This document shows positions 32,585 to 42,796 of a stretch of 64,000 nt of DNA, piece after piece. A model generated the notes under the pieces. It worked only from the letters and a program-made list of their open reading frames with translations, was not told the origin of the DNA and searched no databases. Origin of the DNA: Verrucomicrobiota bacterium (lineage in GTDB: Bacteria; Verrucomicrobiota; Verrucomicrobiia; Limisphaerales; J093). The translations under genes and the position numbers were made by a program. Every line of letters begins with the position of its first letter. Within the stretch, counting starts at the first letter, position 1. Location: contig JAAYVR010000123.1 of the NCBI GenBank assembly GCA_012517065.1, forward strand, positions 1-64,000. Reading direction: 5' to 3'.

Positions 32585-33592
32585 ATGAAAATCAAGGCTT
32601 GGGCAGCATTGGAACGAGGAAAACCGTTGACCGAATGGTCTTACGATCCCCCCTCATTGGCACCGCATGAAGTGCTCCTGCGAGTGGAAGCCTGCGGGTT
32701 GTGCCACAGCGATATTCACATGATAGACAACGATTGGGGACAGTCACGGTATCCGCTGGTGCCCGGCCACGAGGTTGTGGGGACCGTGGTGGCCGTTGGT
32801 TCGGGCGTGAGCGAGTTGAGCGTCGGGCTGCGCGTCGGCGTGGGCTGGCAAAGATCGTCCTGCCTCGCATGCGACGATTGCTTGCGTGGGAATGAGAACT
32901 GCTGTGACAGGATTCAGAGCGTGATTGGCGACGGGTACGGCGGTTTTGCTGACCACATCGTAATGGACAGTCGATTCTGTTTTCCGTTGCCGGACGAAAT
33001 CCCGACCGAATATGCCGGTCCTTTGATGTGTGGTGGCATAACGGTGTACAGCGGGTTGCGCGCCGCAGGTCTTTCTTCCGGCCAGCGCGTCGGCATCATA
33101 GGCGTGGGCGGACTGGGACATCTGGCTGTTCAGTTTGCGAGCCGCCTTGGCAATCAGGTGACAGTTTTCACGACCAGTGAAAACAAGGCCGAAGAAGCAA
33201 CGAAACTTGGGGCGCACGACACCGTTCTGGTCCGCAACGGCAAACCGGCAAAAACTCCGAGCCGCCCTTTTCACCTGATCCTGAGCACGGTGCCGGCAGC
33301 GCTGCCGCTCGAGGCGTATTTGAACATGTTGTGCACCGACGGCGCGCTGTGCATGGTCGGCGTGCCAAACGAACCGCTGACCTTTTCAGTTTTTCCTCTT
33401 TTGGTGAAGCGTCGCCGTTTGCTTGCCAGTCCAATAGGCGGCCGGGCGCAAATGCGGGAGATGCTCGATGTCGCAGCGCGATTCGGTGTCAGGCCGATCA
33501 TCGAAAAATTCCGGCTGGCAGAGATCAATACCGCGATTGCCAAGGTGCGTGATAACACAATCCGGTACAGAGCAGTTCTGATCCCACATTAA
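32585..33592 (+). CDS. Zinc-dependent alcohol dehydrogenase (MDR family)
   Basis: VEACGLCHSDIHMIDNDWG; PLVPGHEVVGTVVAVGSGV; CLACDDCLRGNENCC; GIIGVGGLGHLAVQFA. Confidence 0.92.
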   Translation: MKIKAWAALERGKPLTEWSYDPPSLAPHEVLLRVEACGLCHSDIHMIDNDWGQSRYPLVPGHEVVGTVVAVGSGVSELSVGLRVGVGWQRSSCLACDDCLRGNENCCDRIQSVIGDGYGGFADHIVMDSRFCFPLPDEIPTEYAGPLMCGGITVYSGLRAAGLSSGQRVGIIGVGGLGHLAVQFASRLGNQVTVFTTSENKAEEATKLGAHDTVLVRNGKPAKTPSRPFHLILSTVPAALPLEAYLNMLCTDGALCMVGVPNEPLTFSVFPLLVKRRRLLASPIGGRAQMREMLDVAARFGVRPIIEKFRLAEINTAIAKVRDNTIRYRAVLIPH

Positions 33593-33648
33593 TCGCCCGA
33601 ATCCGCAGCAGTCAGAATAACCGGCGGCTGCCATGTCATCATGGCGTG

Positions 33649-35139
33649 CTAATACTGTTTCCTCAAGTGGGACGGCAGGATGTTCAACTCGGAGCGGTAC
33701 TTTGCAACGGTGCGCCGGGCTATCATGATGCCCTTTTCGGCCAGGCGCTTCACGATTTCTTCGTCTGACAATGGCTGCTTTTTGTCCTCGTTTGCGACCA
33801 TTTCATTGATCAGCTCTTTGACGCTTGCATTCGAGACGCCCACGCCGTTGGCAGTTGACAGGCCCGAGGTGAAGAAACTCTTCATTTCGAACACGCCTTG
33901 GGGAGTGTCGATGTATTTGCCGGAAACAGCGCGGCTGACTGTTGTCTCGTGTACACCCACCGCTTCGGCTATTTGAGCCATTGTCATCGGTTTGAGGTGC
34001 GACCTTCCGTGTTCCATGAACTCGCGCTGCCGTTTGACGATCTCGCGGGCGATGTTCAGGATTGTTTCCTGCCGCTGCTGAAGACTCTTGATAAGGAACT
34101 TGCCGGCGCGGATTCTTTCGCGGATATAGTTTCTGACCTCAGCAGAACTGTCGGGCCGGGCCATCAAATCCTTGTACGTGTTGCTGATCCGCAGGTGCGG
34201 TATGGCGTCTTCATTAGCGCTCACGACGTACTCGTCACCAACCTTCCGCACAAAAACTTCCGGCACCACGTATATGTTGTCGTCGTGAGAAAAATCGCGG
34301 CCGGGTCTGGGCTCGAGCTGCGTGATTCGCTGCCACGCAGTCTGAACGTCCTCGACGGTGCAACCTAGAGCGCGCGCAATCTCAGGGAACCGCCTTTTGC
34401 CCAAGAGTTCCATGTGCTCGCTGATAATCCGGTATTCAAGCGTGTCCTTGCGATCTGCCCGTTCGAGTTGGAGCATCAAACATTCCCGAAGATCGCGCGC
34501 ACCGACCCCGGGCGGATTGAACGACTGAATCACCTTCAGCACCTCGGCCACCTGATCGGCGGGCACGTTCGTCGCAAACGCAAGCTCATCAACCGACGCC
34601 CGCAGGTAGCCGTTGTCATCAATGTTTCCTATGATGGACTCCGCAATTGGATACCGGTCCTCGGGCAGTTCGGAGAGTCGGACCTGCTCGATCAGATGTT
34701 CCTGAAGTGATGTGCCTGCCACGAGCGAATCAAACATGTACTTTCGGCGTTCCTCTTCTTCTTCACGCCCACGCAACGGAACGTTGGCTTCGGAGAAATA
34801 CTCGCGCCATTCCTGGTCCATCTGAACAAGCCGCTCGAATTCTGCCTGGAAATCGTCCGCAACCTTGGTCTCACCGTCCGTGGCGGGATCAAATTTCACA
34901 TCAGACGGAGGTTCTGCCGGGTCGGCTCTTTCGACTTCTCTGTCGCGCTGTGACTTGCCATCCGGTCCTCGGTCAACCGGGTATTCTTCTTCCAGGACCG
35001 GGTTCTGCTGGAGTTCCTGTTCAACGAGGGCCTTGAGTTCGAGGACAGGGGCCTGCAAAAGCGCCAGCGATTGCTGGAGCTGTGGCGCCAGCACTTGCTG
35101 GAGAGCCATCTTCTGCGACAGATGCAGACCCTGCGTCAT
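33649..35139 (-). CDS. rpoN: RNA polymerase sigma-54 factor
   Basis: MTQGLHLSQKMALQQVLAPQLQQSLALLQAPVLELKALVEQELQQNPVLEEE; RpoN box ARRTVAKYR. Confidence 0.96.
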   Translation of the reverse strand: MTQGLHLSQKMALQQVLAPQLQQSLALLQAPVLELKALVEQELQQNPVLEEEYPVDRGPDGKSQRDREVERADPAEPPSDVKFDPATDGETKVADDFQAEFERLVQMDQEWREYFSEANVPLRGREEEEERRKYMFDSLVAGTSLQEHLIEQVRLSELPEDRYPIAESIIGNIDDNGYLRASVDELAFATNVPADQVAEVLKVIQSFNPPGVGARDLRECLMLQLERADRKDTLEYRIISEHMELLGKRRFPEIARALGCTVEDVQTAWQRITQLEPRPGRDFSHDDNIYVVPEVFVRKVGDEYVVSANEDAIPHLRISNTYKDLMARPDSSAEVRNYIRERIRAGKFLIKSLQQRQETILNIAREIVKRQREFMEHGRSHLKPMTMAQIAEAVGVHETTVSRAVSGKYIDTPQGVFEMKSFFTSGLSTANGVGVSNASVKELINEMVANEDKKQPLSDEEIVKRLAEKGIMIARRTVAKYRSELNILPSHLRKQY

Positions 35140-35230
35140 CGCCACAAGAATAAACCCGATGTGCGATATCTCAAGCACGAATATGGTCCCGCCCCTGTTC
35201 CTGCCGACGCTCTGGAAAACGCAAGGCGAC

Positions 35231-35340
35231 CGGGCGGGCAAACTCCGTGTCTGTCCCCATATCGCGATTCCAAGAATCGCCGCGCTCATGTTCACGCTCG
35301 GGTTTAAGCTTGGAGCAGGCAAGAATGCCCGCGCTCCTGG
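35231..35340 (+). repeat. Partial repeat copies: 'GTGTCTGTCCCCATATCGC' and the AAGAAT-loop hairpin
   Basis: actccgtgtctgtccccatatcgcgattcc; gcaggc-aagaat-gcccgcgctcctgg as at 214-237. Confidence 0.6.
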
Positions 35341-35385
35341 AGCGCTTTGGACAAGGCGACGGGTTCGGAGATTTCTCGACCTTCT

Positions 35386-36549
35386 TTACTCGCGGTTCAT
35401 CCGTGCTGCCTGGATGTGAATCAGCGCTCGCACGGCTTCGTCGGTGGCTTTGAAAGCAGCGTCGTCGCCTTGATTTACGCATACCATGATTGCGAAATCG
35501 CGCTTGGGCGCCAGCCACACGTTGGCGTAGTTCATGGTATTGCAGCCGGTGTGGTTGAGGACTGTGCCACCACCCCAATCGCGTTCTACGACAATCCAGC
35601 CCGCAGCATGTGTGGAATCGAATGGCGGCTTGTGAAGGATCGCGTAGCTGCTGGGTTGTAAGAGCGCCCGGCCGCCACGGGCGCCCCGGAGTTGATCGAT
35701 AACACACCGCGCCCAATCATCGAGTGGGGCGTGCACGCGTCCTGCCGGACCAAGAACCGGCGGGTTGTCGGTTTCAGGGCCGTTTTGAGCAACCGGTTTC
35801 CCGGAGCTGTAGTGTCCCCACGGTTGATCAATCTTTCTTGGCGTGCCTGTGCCGCCAAACCCGGTCCGATGCATCCCCAATGGCATGAACAAATCGTCGC
35901 GGATGACAGTTTCCCAAGGCTTGTTTGTCAGCTTTTCGATTATCGCGCCCAGAACGACATATCCCAGATTCGAGTACAGGTACTTTTCACCGGGCGGGTG
36001 CAACGGCGGGTCTGCGAAGGCTCTCTTGAGCGCGTCAAGCCTGGCTTTGGGAGCGTCCGGGCACGATCGAAAGGCCGACCAATCCAGATTGGCCGGCAAA
36101 CCGGAGTGGTGCGTTAGCAGGTGCATGACGGTGATCCGCCGTGTTTCCGGGTGAAAGCCGTTTTCGAGTTCGGGAAACAAGGACGCAACAGTCGATTGCC
36201 AATCGAGCATGCCACGTTCGACCAGACGGGCGACCAGAGTTGCGGTCATGGCTTTTGTGTTTGACCCGAGGTGCCACAAGTCGTTTGTGGTGACTTGCAC
36301 TGTTGTGCCGGTTTTGCGCACGCCAACTGCGTCGAGGCACTCGATGCCTTTCGAGGTGGCAATTGCGGCGGCTATTCCGGGGACCCCGAACTTTGTCCTG
36401 ATCTCATCAAGGGCCGATACAACCGTGGGCGTTGTGCCGGGAGCGCATCTTGTGGAGGATGGCGGAGGTTGGTTCTGAGCGGGGGCAGCCGTGGCATCTG
36501 CGAAGAGCCGGAAAATGCAAGCTATTATAGCTAGATCGGTTTTGGTCAT
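35386..36549 (-). CDS. Serine hydrolase (class C beta-lactamase/penicillin-binding-like)
   Basis: LWHLGSNTKAMTATLVARLVERGMLDWQSTV (SxxK); YLYSNLGYVVLGAIIEKLT (YxN). Confidence 0.9.
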   Translation of the reverse strand: MTKTDLAIIACIFRLFADATAAPAQNQPPPSSTRCAPGTTPTVVSALDEIRTKFGVPGIAAAIATSKGIECLDAVGVRKTGTTVQVTTNDLWHLGSNTKAMTATLVARLVERGMLDWQSTVASLFPELENGFHPETRRITVMHLLTHHSGLPANLDWSAFRSCPDAPKARLDALKRAFADPPLHPPGEKYLYSNLGYVVLGAIIEKLTNKPWETVIRDDLFMPLGMHRTGFGGTGTPRKIDQPWGHYSSGKPVAQNGPETDNPPVLGPAGRVHAPLDDWARCVIDQLRGARGGRALLQPSSYAILHKPPFDSTHAAGWIVVERDWGGGTVLNHTGCNTMNYANVWLAPKRDFAIMVCVNQGDDAAFKATDEAVRALIHIQAARMNRE

Positions 36550-36781
36550 TTTTGGCGCTGGGTTACAAACCCGCATTAATCGTTCACGGGCACCATATTG
36601 CAACTGGCGGCCCAATCTGGGACCGGGCTGAGCACATTACACAGCACCATTCTTGAATGAAACAATGGGGATTGCACGTCAAATGGGTGGTCGTAGGAAG
36701 ATGCGCGCGCGGCTGGCGGTGCCAATGGATTGACAAAACAGGTTTCAACGTCAAGTCTTGGGAAAAAGCAAAAGCAATATC

Positions 36782-38965
36782 ATGAGCACTAGGGAACATA
36801 AGAAACTCCTTTTGTCAGCCGGGGCCATTGCATTTTCGGTGATGCTTTGGTGCCCGACCGGATCGGCGTTCGTTTCTGAGACCGAGCCCGAACTGTTCGC
36901 GACGGGCGACTTCGATGGCAATGGCCGAACGGACATCGTCATTTTTGATCGGCCAAGCGGCAAGTACAGGCTCGGATATCAGAAGGAAGACGGCACATTT
37001 AACTGGATTGGGCACCGGCTCAGTGGCGCCAAGGACATTTCCGGCATCGCGGTGGGCAAGTTGCTGGACCCGAAAAAGGATGCCCTTATTTTCACTGCTG
37101 CCGACCTGAACATGGTGGCAATTGCTGACGCTTCAGATCCCGCTGCGACACCAAAGCCGCAGCCGATTGAACTCGAGTTGCTCGGGCCGTTTGGCGTTGC
37201 AGCAGTCGATATAGGCGGCGCCGGGAACAACCAGCTCGACGATCTTGTGTTGGCCAGCATTTATAACGACCCGGACCCGCATAAGATTGCATTGCTGCGG
37301 AACAACGATGGGAAAGCGTTCAAAGTGCTCTCGCAATCGGTGGCAAAGGCGCAATTGAAACGCGCCAACAGAATCATGCTCAAGCCGGGCGGTCCGGCAT
37401 GTTTGGCAGGGATGATGGTCGGCGACGAAGGTGCGAGTTTTCGGATTGTTGATTTGAGCGGGGGCAAGGAAACGGTTTTGGTTGAGATTGGGGATTTACC
37501 TGCGGAATCTGATTACGTGGTTATGACCAATGGTGGCGGCTCATTGCCAGCGATAGTGTTTTACCAGCCCGGGGAACAGAGCATCAGGGTCCACCAGCTT
37601 GAACAGTCAGGAGACAAGGTCAAGGCCGGTGCGGCAAAGACGTTCGATCTTGAAAAGCCGATCAAGCTTTTGGTTGCCGTGCCCAAGCCTGAGGGGTCGC
37701 AATTGCTGGCCATTTTCGGGAAAGGGGACTCTGCCAGCATACTGGCTCTTCAGGGCAACGAGCCGCCAAAGGCAGTCCAGACAATCGAAGTACGGAGTGG
37801 AGACGCGCTGTTTGGTGCGGTGGCAATCGAATCGGGTTTTGTGCTTTTCTCATCGCCGGACTACATGAAATTCAGCACCTTGGAACAGTGCTACCGGCTG
37901 GCTGGGAACAACTACACAGCGGGCGCGACGGAGAAGTTGGCGTCGCTTGCCGACAACGACGACTGGACGGTTCCGGACATTCACAAGCGCATTGTCGAAA
38001 CGCTCGAGAAAGAAGGGGTCGCTTCGGCAGCGGACATGAAACCTTACACCAACGCAATTCCGGGGTCGGCGGTCACGTATGTCATGTTGCCGATACCGGG
38101 TGGCGAGTTTGTGATGGGCAGTCCCGAGAATGAAAAGGGCCGCAAACCGGACGAAGGGCCGCAGCACAAGGTGAAAATCTCGCCGTTCTGGATTGGTAAA
38201 TTCGAGGTCACGTGGAACGAGTACGAGATTTTCATGTACCCGGACGACGAAAAGAAACTGCGCGAGTCATACCCGACAGATGAGAAGGTCAACAGTCTGT
38301 CCGATGGTGTTACGCGGCCATCGAAACCTTACACTGAGATGAGCTTTGGGATGGGTCGCGAAGGTTTCCCGGCCATTAGCATGACACAACATGCGGCCAA
38401 CAAGTACTGTCAGTGGCTGAGCGCAAAGACGGGCCACTTTTACCGGTTGCCAACCGAAGCTGAGTGGGAGTACGCCTGCAGAGCAGGCACAACCACGGCC
38501 TACTATTTCGGAGACGACGCCTCGAATCTGTCCGAATACGGATGGTTCGAGGAGAACAGCGAAGAGAACGGCGACTGGAAATATCACAAGGTTGGCAAGA
38601 AGAAACCCAATCCATGGGGTTTGCATGACATGCACGGGAACGTGTGGGAATGGTGCCTTGATCAATACGAGGACAATTACGAGAAGTTCGCCGATACAGT
38701 TCATCAAGACCCGTGGAACAAGGCGACCAAGCCCTATCCGCATGTGGTGCGGGGAGGATCGTTTGACGACGAGGCGTCCCGGTTGCGGTCGGCAGCGAGG
38801 CGCGGATCCGACCCGGTATGGAAGATGCGCGACCCGCAGCTCCCCAAGAGTATATGGTGGTTCACCGACGCCAAGTTCGTCGGGTTCAGAATCGTTCGGC
38901 CTTTGAATGTTCCGCCGCCGGAGCAGTTGAAAGCGTATTGGACGAGCGGCGTGGAACGTGATTAA
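36782..38965 (+). CDS. SUMF1/formylglycine-generating-enzyme-like protein with N-terminal FG-GAP/VCBS-like repeats
   Basis: GDFDGNGRTDIVIFDR; PGGEFVMGSPENEKGRKPDEGPQHKVKISPFWIGKFEVTWNEYE; RLPTEAEWEYACRAGTTTAYYFGDD; DMHGNVWEWCLD. Confidence 0.9.
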   Translation: MSTREHKKLLLSAGAIAFSVMLWCPTGSAFVSETEPELFATGDFDGNGRTDIVIFDRPSGKYRLGYQKEDGTFNWIGHRLSGAKDISGIAVGKLLDPKKDALIFTAADLNMVAIADASDPAATPKPQPIELELLGPFGVAAVDIGGAGNNQLDDLVLASIYNDPDPHKIALLRNNDGKAFKVLSQSVAKAQLKRANRIMLKPGGPACLAGMMVGDEGASFRIVDLSGGKETVLVEIGDLPAESDYVVMTNGGGSLPAIVFYQPGEQSIRVHQLEQSGDKVKAGAAKTFDLEKPIKLLVAVPKPEGSQLLAIFGKGDSASILALQGNEPPKAVQTIEVRSGDALFGAVAIESGFVLFSSPDYMKFSTLEQCYRLAGNNYTAGATEKLASLADNDDWTVPDIHKRIVETLEKEGVASAADMKPYTNAIPGSAVTYVMLPIPGGEFVMGSPENEKGRKPDEGPQHKVKISPFWIGKFEVTWNEYEIFMYPDDEKKLRESYPTDEKVNSLSDGVTRPSKPYTEMSFGMGREGFPAISMTQHAANKYCQWLSAKTGHFYRLPTEAEWEYACRAGTTTAYYFGDDASNLSEYGWFEENSEENGDWKYHKVGKKKPNPWGLHDMHGNVWEWCLDQYEDNYEKFADTVHQDPWNKATKPYPHVVRGGSFDDEASRLRSAARRGSDPVWKMRDPQLPKSIWWFTDAKFVGFRIVRPLNVPPPEQLKAYWTSGVERD

Positions 38966-39025
38966 AGTTGCCCAAGAGCAAACCATCGAAAGAATACACC
39001 TCAAGCAAGTCCAGAGAACCAAGTC

Positions 39026-40381
39026 ATGAACCCAGATAAGAATACAACCGGCACGGCGCCTGTAACGCGCCGCGATTTCCTTCGTACCACATCAACTGCT
39101 GCGGCAACGACGGCTGTCCTTGGCGGTCTTGCCATCGAACGGTTCGCTCACGCAGCGGGGGACGACGAGCTGAAGATCGCTCTGATCGGCTGCGGCGGGC
39201 GCGGGTCCGGCGCAGCGAACCAGGCCCTTTCAACCAAGGGCAAGGTCAGGTTGGTCGCGATGGCCGACGTGTTTCCAGACAGGCTTCAGGAGAGCCTTCA
39301 AAACCTTAAGAAACAGCACAGCGCCAAGGTGGATGTTCCACCCGAACGCCAATTTGTCGGCTTCGACGGTTACAAACAGGCAATCGCGCTGGCGGACGTG
39401 GTGTTACTGGGAACCCCGCCGGGTTTCCGTCCGATACATTTCGAGGAAGCCGTTCGGCAGGGCAAGCATGTTTTCATGGAGAAGCCGGTTGCATGCGACG
39501 CGCCCGGTGTCCGCAAGGTCCTTGCTGCCGCAGAAGAATCAAAGAAAAAGAACCTGAAAGTCGTTGTTGGACTGCAGCGCCATTACCAACCCGGATACAT
39601 CGAGATCATGAAACGTGTCCATGACGGCATGATCGGTGAAATCCTCGCGATGCGCTGTTACTGGAACGAAGCGGGTGTCTGGGTCAACAGGCGCGAAGAC
39701 CTCGAGAAGAAATATGGCCGGCCGCTCACCGAGATGGAGTATCAGTTGCGCAATTGGTACTATTTTGTGTGGCTGTCGGGCGATCACATTGTCGAGCAGC
39801 ACGTCCACAACATTGACGTCTGCAACTGGGCCAAGAACGCCTACCCGGTCCGCTGCCAAGGCATGGGCGGGCATGAAGTTCGCCGTGGCAAGGATTACGG
39901 CGAAATCTTTGATCATCACGCTGTCGAGTTCGAGTACGCGGACGGCGTCCGAATGTTCAGCTTCTGCCGCCACATTCGCGGTTGTTGGAACAGCGTCAGC
40001 GAACACGCCGTGGGCACAAAGTACGTCGCCGACCTCAGCGGCGCGGTCATTCGTGATCCTCGCGACAAGAACAAGATCGTCTGGCGTTACAAGACCGATG
40101 TCCCGGTTGACCCATACCAAGCGGAGCATGACCAGCTCTTCGATGCTATTCGCAACGACAAGCCGCTCAACGACGCCGAGAACGGCGCAAAGAGCACCAT
40201 GACCGGTATCATGGGCCGAATGGCGACGTATTCAGGCCAGATGATCACTTGGGAAGATGCAATCGAATCCGAAGTCAATCTGATGCCCGACAAGCTTGCT
40301 TGGGATGCCACTCCAAAGGTGGTGCCCGATAAGGACGGACTCTATCCGGTTGCTGTGCCGGGCAAGACAGTCACTGTCTAG
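39026..40381 (+). CDS. Gfo/Idh/MocA family oxidoreductase with Tat-like leader
   Basis: VTRRDFLRTTSTAAATTAVLGG; LKIALIGCGGRGSGAANQAL; KHVFMEKPVACDAPGVRK. Confidence 0.9.
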   Translation: MNPDKNTTGTAPVTRRDFLRTTSTAAATTAVLGGLAIERFAHAAGDDELKIALIGCGGRGSGAANQALSTKGKVRLVAMADVFPDRLQESLQNLKKQHSAKVDVPPERQFVGFDGYKQAIALADVVLLGTPPGFRPIHFEEAVRQGKHVFMEKPVACDAPGVRKVLAAAEESKKKNLKVVVGLQRHYQPGYIEIMKRVHDGMIGEILAMRCYWNEAGVWVNRREDLEKKYGRPLTEMEYQLRNWYYFVWLSGDHIVEQHVHNIDVCNWAKNAYPVRCQGMGGHEVRRGKDYGEIFDHHAVEFEYADGVRMFSFCRHIRGCWNSVSEHAVGTKYVADLSGAVIRDPRDKNKIVWRYKTDVPVDPYQAEHDQLFDAIRNDKPLNDAENGAKSTMTGIMGRMATYSGQMITWEDAIESEVNLMPDKLAWDATPKVVPDKDGLYPVAVPGKTVTV

Positions 40382-40384
40382 GTT

Positions 40385-41713
40385 TTGCGGGTCAGACGGC
40401 TTGCCGGACAACCGACGTTGAAACCCGTGCAGGCACTTGTGTTACCACCCACGCCTCAAACGAGACGTGGGTGGTTTGTCTTTGCCGCAATTGTTCTTGT
40501 CTGTTTCTCCGCAGTGGCCGGGGCTTCGGATGCCCGTTCTGTTCAGCTCGGGATTGACCGCCTCGCCGCGAACAGGTTCCGGGAATTGGCCGGCAAACGA
40601 GTTGGCTTGATCACAAACCCGACCGCTGTGGATCGGCAAGGCAATCCAACGGTCCGACTTCTGCTCAAGGCACCGAGTGTTCGATTGGTTGCGCTGTTTG
40701 CACCTGAACACGGCCTGAACGGTGACCTGCCCGCCGGCAAGGAATTCCCCAACATGACAAACCGTGAAACTGGTTTGCCGGTGTATTCCCTGTACGGGCC
40801 GGGCCCAACCCGCAAACCCACAGCGGCAATGCTGAAAGGCTTGGACGTGCTGGTTTACGACCTGCAGGATACCGGATGCAGGACCTACACCTACATTTCC
40901 ACGCTCGGACTTGCCATGGAAGCCTGTGCAAATGCGGGCGTTGAATTCATCGTTCTTGACCGGCCAAACCCTCTAGGCGGCGTGCGCGTCGAAGGTCCCA
41001 TGCTGAACCCGCGATTCAAATCATTCGTTGGCCAGTGGCCGCTGCCTTATCTTTACGGTCTCACTCCGGGCGAACTGGCCCGCATGATCAACGGCGAACG
41101 CTGGATCACGAATTCCTGCAAGCTCAGAGTCATACCCATGGAAGGATGGCGCAGGTCAATGGTTTGGAAAGACACCGGACTCAGATGGGTTCCAACCTCG
41201 CCGAATGTGCCGCGGAGCGAGTCTGTCCTCGGACTGGCTGCCACAGGGTTGCTGGGTGAAATCGGCGGGCTGAGCATTGGCATTGGCACAAGTACCCCGT
41301 TCGAGTGCGTCGGCGCCCCGTGGTTGAAAAGCAAGCGCGCCTGCGATTATCTCAACGGGAAGAACCTCGACGGCGTGCGGTTTTCACCAATCACCTTCAC
41401 GCCAGCCCGGGGCATGTACAAGAACCAAATGGTTCCGGGTATTCAAATCTGGTTTTCGAAACCCGCGACGGCGCCTTTGTATGCGTTGAACTTCCATTTC
41501 CTTGAAATGGCTGACAAGGTTTTCGGCCAGAATCTGTTTGCGCAGGCGACAAAGCGCGGACAGTCCTTTCAGATGTTCGACAAGGTCAACGGGACTGATG
41601 CTGTGCGCCGCGACTTGCAGGCCGGTCGGTCCGCAGCAGAGATAATCGCAAAATGGCGTGACGGCGAAAACCGGTTCCGCAAGCAACGCGCCAAGTACCT
41701 CATTTACGAGTGA
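40385..41713 (+). CDS. DUF1343 family protein (NamZ-type exo-beta-N-acetylmuramidase-like)
   Basis: GKRVGLITNPTAVDRQGNPT; LFAPEHGLNGDLPAG; LVYDLQDTGCRTYTYISTL; LDRPNPLGG. Confidence 0.85.
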   Translation: MRVRRLAGQPTLKPVQALVLPPTPQTRRGWFVFAAIVLVCFSAVAGASDARSVQLGIDRLAANRFRELAGKRVGLITNPTAVDRQGNPTVRLLLKAPSVRLVALFAPEHGLNGDLPAGKEFPNMTNRETGLPVYSLYGPGPTRKPTAAMLKGLDVLVYDLQDTGCRTYTYISTLGLAMEACANAGVEFIVLDRPNPLGGVRVEGPMLNPRFKSFVGQWPLPYLYGLTPGELARMINGERWITNSCKLRVIPMEGWRRSMVWKDTGLRWVPTSPNVPRSESVLGLAATGLLGEIGGLSIGIGTSTPFECVGAPWLKSKRACDYLNGKNLDGVRFSPITFTPARGMYKNQMVPGIQIWFSKPATAPLYALNFHFLEMADKVFGQNLFAQATKRGQSFQMFDKVNGTDAVRRDLQAGRSAAEIIAKWRDGENRFRKQRAKYLIYE

Positions 41714-41725
41714 TCCCAAGGGCGA

Positions 41726-42796
41726 ATGGTGCCAGCAGAATCAACAGGCCAACACAAAGACCGCGTGCTGCCAGGCGCTCCTTCAAGGCCCGGCGCCGCC
41801 AGCCCCTTGTTGGACATAAAAAACCTCACGATCGAGTTCGGTTCGTTCAACCCGCCCGCGCGCGCAATCGAAGGCGTTTGCCTGACGGTTCACCATGGCG
41901 AGACTGTCTGTCTTGTGGGGGAGAGCGGATCCGGCAAAAGCGTGACAGCGCTATCGATCGCACGGCTTCTTTCATCGCCACCGGCGCGATATGTTGAGGG
42001 CGAGATTTGGCTCGACGGCCATGAAATACTGGGATTGCCCGAAACCGAACTGCGCCGTCTCCGCGGCAGGGTTGTAAGCTACGTTTTTCAAGAGCCAAGC
42101 GCTTCACTTAACCCGGTGCGCACCATCGGAAGTCAGATTCTCGAAGCCCTCAAACTCCATCAACCTTCGCTCGCTACAAAGGAAGAAGTCGTAAGGCTCC
42201 TTGCCATGGTCGGTATCCCCTCGCCGGAGACGCGCGCTGACGATTATCCGCACCAAATGTCGGGCGGAATGCAGCAAAGAGCGGCGATTGCGATGGCCAT
42301 TGCATCAAGGCCGAAGCTGCTGGTTGCAGATGAACCGACCACGGCCCTCGACGTGACCGTTCAAGCTCAGATCCTTGATCTCATGCGCGAGCTGCAGGGT
42401 GAATTCGGCATGGCCATCCTGCTGATTACACACAACCTGGGGATTGTCCGTGAAATAGCCAATCGCGTCGCGGTGATCTACGCGGGCCAGATAGTCGAAA
42501 CTGCCCCGTGTGCTGAGCTTCTGCGCCAACCGCGACACCCTTATACCGCCGCGCTCATCAGGGCGGTGCCCGAGCTGGGACGGCGTGCGAATCGGCTCCA
42601 TGCCATACCAGGCCAAGTGCCATCGTCATTCGATCGCCCGGAGGGATGCCGATTTCATCCGCGATGCGAATTTGCCAGACCGGAATGCCAGAAGAATTCG
42701 CCGCTGCTGATTCCGGCCGGGCTTGGCCACTGGACGCGCTGTCCATGGCATGATCAATTGCCGCTGGCCCCGCTGTCACCGGATTCGAAAGCATGA
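41726..42796 (+). CDS. Oligopeptide/dipeptide ABC transporter ATP-binding protein (OppD/DppD-like)
   Basis: LVGESGSGKSVTALSIARLL; MSGGMQQRAAIAMAIASRPKLLVADEPTTALDVTVQAQILDLM; C-terminal CRFHPRCEFA. Confidence 0.93.
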   Translation: MVPAESTGQHKDRVLPGAPSRPGAASPLLDIKNLTIEFGSFNPPARAIEGVCLTVHHGETVCLVGESGSGKSVTALSIARLLSSPPARYVEGEIWLDGHEILGLPETELRRLRGRVVSYVFQEPSASLNPVRTIGSQILEALKLHQPSLATKEEVVRLLAMVGIPSPETRADDYPHQMSGGMQQRAAIAMAIASRPKLLVADEPTTALDVTVQAQILDLMRELQGEFGMAILLITHNLGIVREIANRVAVIYAGQIVETAPCAELLRQPRHPYTAALIRAVPELGRRANRLHAIPGQVPSSFDRPEGCRFHPRCEFARPECQKNSPLLIPAGLGHWTRCPWHDQLPLAPLSPDSKA

